The translations under genes and the position numbers were made by a program. From Agathobacter sp. (lineage in GTDB: Bacteria; Bacillota; Clostridia; Lachnospirales; Lachnospiraceae), in assembly GCA_022772675.1 (NCBI GenBank), contig JALEZW010000032.1, positions 1 through 64,000 on the forward strand: 64,000 bases of DNA, in the 5' to 3' direction. Each line of letters starts with the position of its first letter. Position 1 is the stretch's first letter. This document shows positions 60,493 through 64,000 of the stretch, in pieces. Below the pieces are notes generated by a model, which saw only the letters and a program-made list of their open reading frames with translations, was not told where the DNA came from and did not search any database.

Positions 60493-60819
60493 ATGATAAC
60501 TATAACGATTTTTCAGAATCATGATGGTGTAACGGGGTTCCGCTGCATCGGTCATTCCGGTTATGCGGAGGCTGGAAGTGATATTATCTGTGCGGGGGTT
60601 TCCTCACTGGTAATCAATACGATTAATTCCATCGACGCATTTACGGATTCCACATTTCAGATTGAGACGGAGGAGGAATCCGGACTGATTGATTTCAGAC
60701 TGGAACAGAAGGCGAATCATGATACCGGTCTTCTGATTCAGTCCATGATTCTGGGCTTACAAGGAATACAAAGTGATTATGGGAATGAGTATCTCATTCT
60801 TGATTTCAAGGAGGTGTAG
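60493..60819 (+). CDS. prp: Ribosomal-processing cysteine protease Prp
   Basis: A 108-residue cysteine protease (formerly YsxB). The catalytic pair is His21 in IGHSGYAEAGSDIICAG and Cys33. Prp removes the N-terminal extension of ribosomal protein L27, and rpmA here encodes a matching extension. It lies between rplU and rpmA, as in Firmicutes with extended L27. Confidence 0.93.
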   Translation: MITITIFQNHDGVTGFRCIGHSGYAEAGSDIICAGVSSLVINTINSIDAFTDSTFQIETEEESGLIDFRLEQKANHDTGLLIQSMILGLQGIQSDYGNEYLILDFKEV

Positions 60820-60822
60820 GAC

Positions 60823-62455
<1,633 letters not shown>

Positions 62456-62466
62456 GAGAAGTGAGT

Positions 62467-62763
62467 ATGACATTAAATAGCAGACAAAGAGCATATCTTG
62501 GCAGCCTTGCAAGCAAAATTGACCCGATTTTTCAGATTGGAAAGGCATCTCTGACACCGGAAATTATAGAGGCACTGGATGCAGCACTGGAAAAACGGGA
62601 GCTGATTAAGGTATCGGTATTAAAAAACTGCATTGATGACCCGAAAGAGATTGCAGACATGATTGCAGAGCGTACCCACTCCAATGTGGTAAAGGTGATT
62701 GGTAAAAAGATGATTTTTTACAGAAAAGCCCGGAAAAATCCAAAGATTAAGCTTCCGGAATAG
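62467..62763 (+). CDS. yhbY: YhbY family RNA-binding protein
   Basis: A 98-residue CRM-domain protein associated with 50S precursors. LNSRQRAYLGSLASKIDPIFQIGKASLTPEII-type start (residues 3-34) and the GxxG-like VIGKKMIFYR near the end fit the family. The ATG at 62467 is preferred over the GTG at 62461 on spacing to AGGAG. obgE-yhbY-nadD-yqeK is a common order. Confidence 0.92.
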   Translation: MTLNSRQRAYLGSLASKIDPIFQIGKASLTPEIIEALDAALEKRELIKVSVLKNCIDDPKEIADMIAERTHSNVVKVIGKKMIFYRKARKNPKIKLPE

Positions 62764-62767
62764 AAAG

Positions 62768-63370
62768 ATGAAGATTGGAATACTGGGCGGATCTTTTGAT
62801 CCGATTCATATGGGACATCTTTATATGGCAATACAGGCTCACGAAGCAGCAGAATTGGATGAGGTATGGCTGATTCCTGCCGGTCATTCTCCGAACAAGG
62901 AAGAAGCCGGGATGACAGATGCAGTCCATCGCCTGCGTATGTGCGAGATCACAGCAAAACCCTATGACTGGCTTTTGGTAAACAGTCTGGAAATAGACTC
63001 CTGTGAGCGGAGTTATACCTATCGGACGCTGGAAAAGCTTGCACAACAGTTTCCGGAGCATCAGCTTTATTTCATTATGGGTGGAGATTCCTTAGATTAT
63101 TTTGAGGACTGGAAGAAGCCGGAGCGGATTGCGGAGCTTTGTAAGATTCTTGTCATACCGAGAGATGCATTTACCCTCTCAAATCTAAATAAAAAAGTGG
63201 AGCAGCTCAAAAAGCTGTTTCCCTGCGAAATTTCATTGATTCCCTGCAGCAGATATCCCCTTTCTTCTACAGAAATCCGTAAGTCTCTGTTCTGGAATCA
63301 TCCCAAAGCAGATGATTTTCCACCGGGAGTTCTGGAATATATCAGGGAATATAAGCTGTATCAGCATTAG
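62768..63370 (+). CDS. nadD: Nicotinate-nucleotide adenylyltransferase
   Basis: A 200-residue enzyme for deamido-NAD synthesis. The ATP motif is GGSFDPIHMGHLYMA at residues 6-20 with HMGH, and the second motif is YPLSSTEIRKSL near 170. It starts four bases after yhbY and 12 nt before yqeK. Full length. Confidence 0.95.
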   Translation: MKIGILGGSFDPIHMGHLYMAIQAHEAAELDEVWLIPAGHSPNKEEAGMTDAVHRLRMCEITAKPYDWLLVNSLEIDSCERSYTYRTLEKLAQQFPEHQLYFIMGGDSLDYFEDWKKPERIAELCKILVIPRDAFTLSNLNKKVEQLKKLFPCEISLIPCSRYPLSSTEIRKSLFWNHPKADDFPPGVLEYIREYKLYQH

Positions 63371-63382
63371 GAGACAAAATCC

Positions 63383-63967
63383 ATGGAAAAGGAAGAAATT
63401 GTAAAAAAGTTAAAAAAAGAACTGGATAAAAACCGCTATGAACATACTCTGGGCGTTATGTACACAGCTGGAAGCCTTGCTATGGCATATGGCTGTGACA
63501 TGGAACAGGCAATGCTTGCAGGTCTTCTTCATGACTGTGCCAAGTGTCTTCCCACGGAACAGAAAATCAAGGTTTGTGAAAAACATGATATTTTGATTTC
63601 CGGTGTGGAGAGAGAAAATCCGGGGCTTTTACATGCAAAGGCAGGAATGGTACTGGCAGAGGAAGTGTATGGTATTTCAGACCCTCTGATTCTCCATGCA
63701 ATCAAGGTTCACACCACCGGAGAACCGGATATGAATATGCTGGATAAAATAATCTATGTGGCTGATTATATTGAGCCCATGAGGAGCGAAGCTCCACGGC
63801 TGGCAGAAATCCGTCAGATGGCATTTAAGGATTTAAACAGCTGTGTAGCAGAAATCTTACATGATACGCTGCATTATCTCAGCGGACGAAAGGGCAGCAT
63901 TGACCCCTCTACCCAGTTGACATACCGGTTTTATGAACAGTACCGACAGCCGGAGAAAGAGAATTGA
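63383..63967 (+). CDS. yqeK: YqeK family HD phosphohydrolase
   Basis: A 194-residue HD-domain protein, homologous to YqeK, a symmetrical Ap4A hydrolase. Metal-binding residues are His in YEHTLGV, HD in LLHDCAK, and His in LLHAKAG and LHAIKVHTTG. It removes Ap4A, a stress-linked dinucleotide. It follows nadD by 12 nt. An AAAGGAG site at 63989-63995 belongs to the next gene beyond the window. Confidence 0.93.
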   Translation: MEKEEIVKKLKKELDKNRYEHTLGVMYTAGSLAMAYGCDMEQAMLAGLLHDCAKCLPTEQKIKVCEKHDILISGVERENPGLLHAKAGMVLAEEVYGISDPLILHAIKVHTTGEPDMNMLDKIIYVADYIEPMRSEAPRLAEIRQMAFKDLNSCVAEILHDTLHYLSGRKGSIDPSTQLTYRFYEQYRQPEKEN

Positions 63968-63988
63968 TCATTAAAAAATGAAATCATG

Positions 63989-64000
63989 AAAAGGAGAGAC
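63989..64000 (+). promoter_or_regulatory. Ribosome-binding site of a gene beyond the window
   Basis: AAAAGGAGAGAC at the very end of the window, 22 bp after yqeK, is a strong Shine-Dalgarno sequence with no start codon yet. The gene that follows, probably in the same operon, is not visible. Confidence 0.6.

Overview
The window reads as a chromosomal segment of a spore-forming, anaerobic, low-to-middle GC Clostridium relative, most likely family Lachnospiraceae (genus not assigned). The basis is the gene set and order: an Rnf complex in the order C-D-G-E-A-B, clostridial-type neighbour pairs (Asp23/Gls24-FakA-like-RecG, YicC-Gmk-RpoZ, RsmD-CoaD-YlbJ, RplU-Prp-RpmA-Obg), an alpha/beta-type SASP, GerW and YlbJ sporulation proteins, strong AGGAGG ribosome sites and consensus sigma-A promoters. 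No rRNA, tRNA, CRISPR array, integrase or intact insertion sequence was seen.

Layout. 1-3.1 kb: the tail of ispH overlapping rpsA, a lone cheR, and a convergent RNase-H-like nuclease. 3.4-8.5 kb: the rnfCDGEAB operon for a ferredoxin:NAD+ oxidoreductase ion pump, followed by a hybrid histidine kinase and a convergent apbE, whose product would attach FMN to RnfD and RnfG. 12.4-17.7 kb: proB, a UPF0291 protein, 5-formyl-THF cyclo-ligase, proA, miaB, and a NusG-II/Gx-transporter pair. 17.8-27.5 kb: ruvAB, zapA, a U32 peptidase-like protein, an FtsW/RodA-type polymerase with its class B PBP, a Nudix hydrolase, an unknown protein, a DUF2953 protein and gerW. 27.5-34.4 kb: a 45-residue membrane peptide between two terminators, rpmB, asp23-fakA-recG, a SASP and rqcH. 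34.6-46.9 kb: yicC-gmk-rpoZ, rimO-pgsA-rsmD-coaD, a coiled-coil protein, ylbJ, pepD, two pseudouridine synthases, ygiQ and recU. 47-52.1 kb: a histidine operon hisZ-G-D-B-IE. 52.1-55.9 kb: a radical SAM protein, its partner and RNase E/G. 60.1-64 kb: the rplU-prp-rpmA-obgE-yhbY-nadD-yqeK block.

The accessory part is 56.0-60.1 kb, between RNase E/G and rplU, which are usually close neighbours in this group. It holds a three-gene cassette of zinc-ribbon/membrane proteins and a second three-gene cassette built around a HipA-like kinase. The last ORF of that cassette runs into the rplU promoter and looks truncated there.

The most unusual non-coding signals are a perfect 51-bp repeat with a hairpin upstream of proB and in the yicC leader (with a degenerate relative in the leader of the 3.1 kb nuclease gene), and a 197-bp nested-stem element between ygiQ and the next gene. 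The most unusual coding signal is a HisF-like domain that has lost both catalytic aspartates, fused in front of HisI-HisE. All calls come from reading the sequence; no database search was run.
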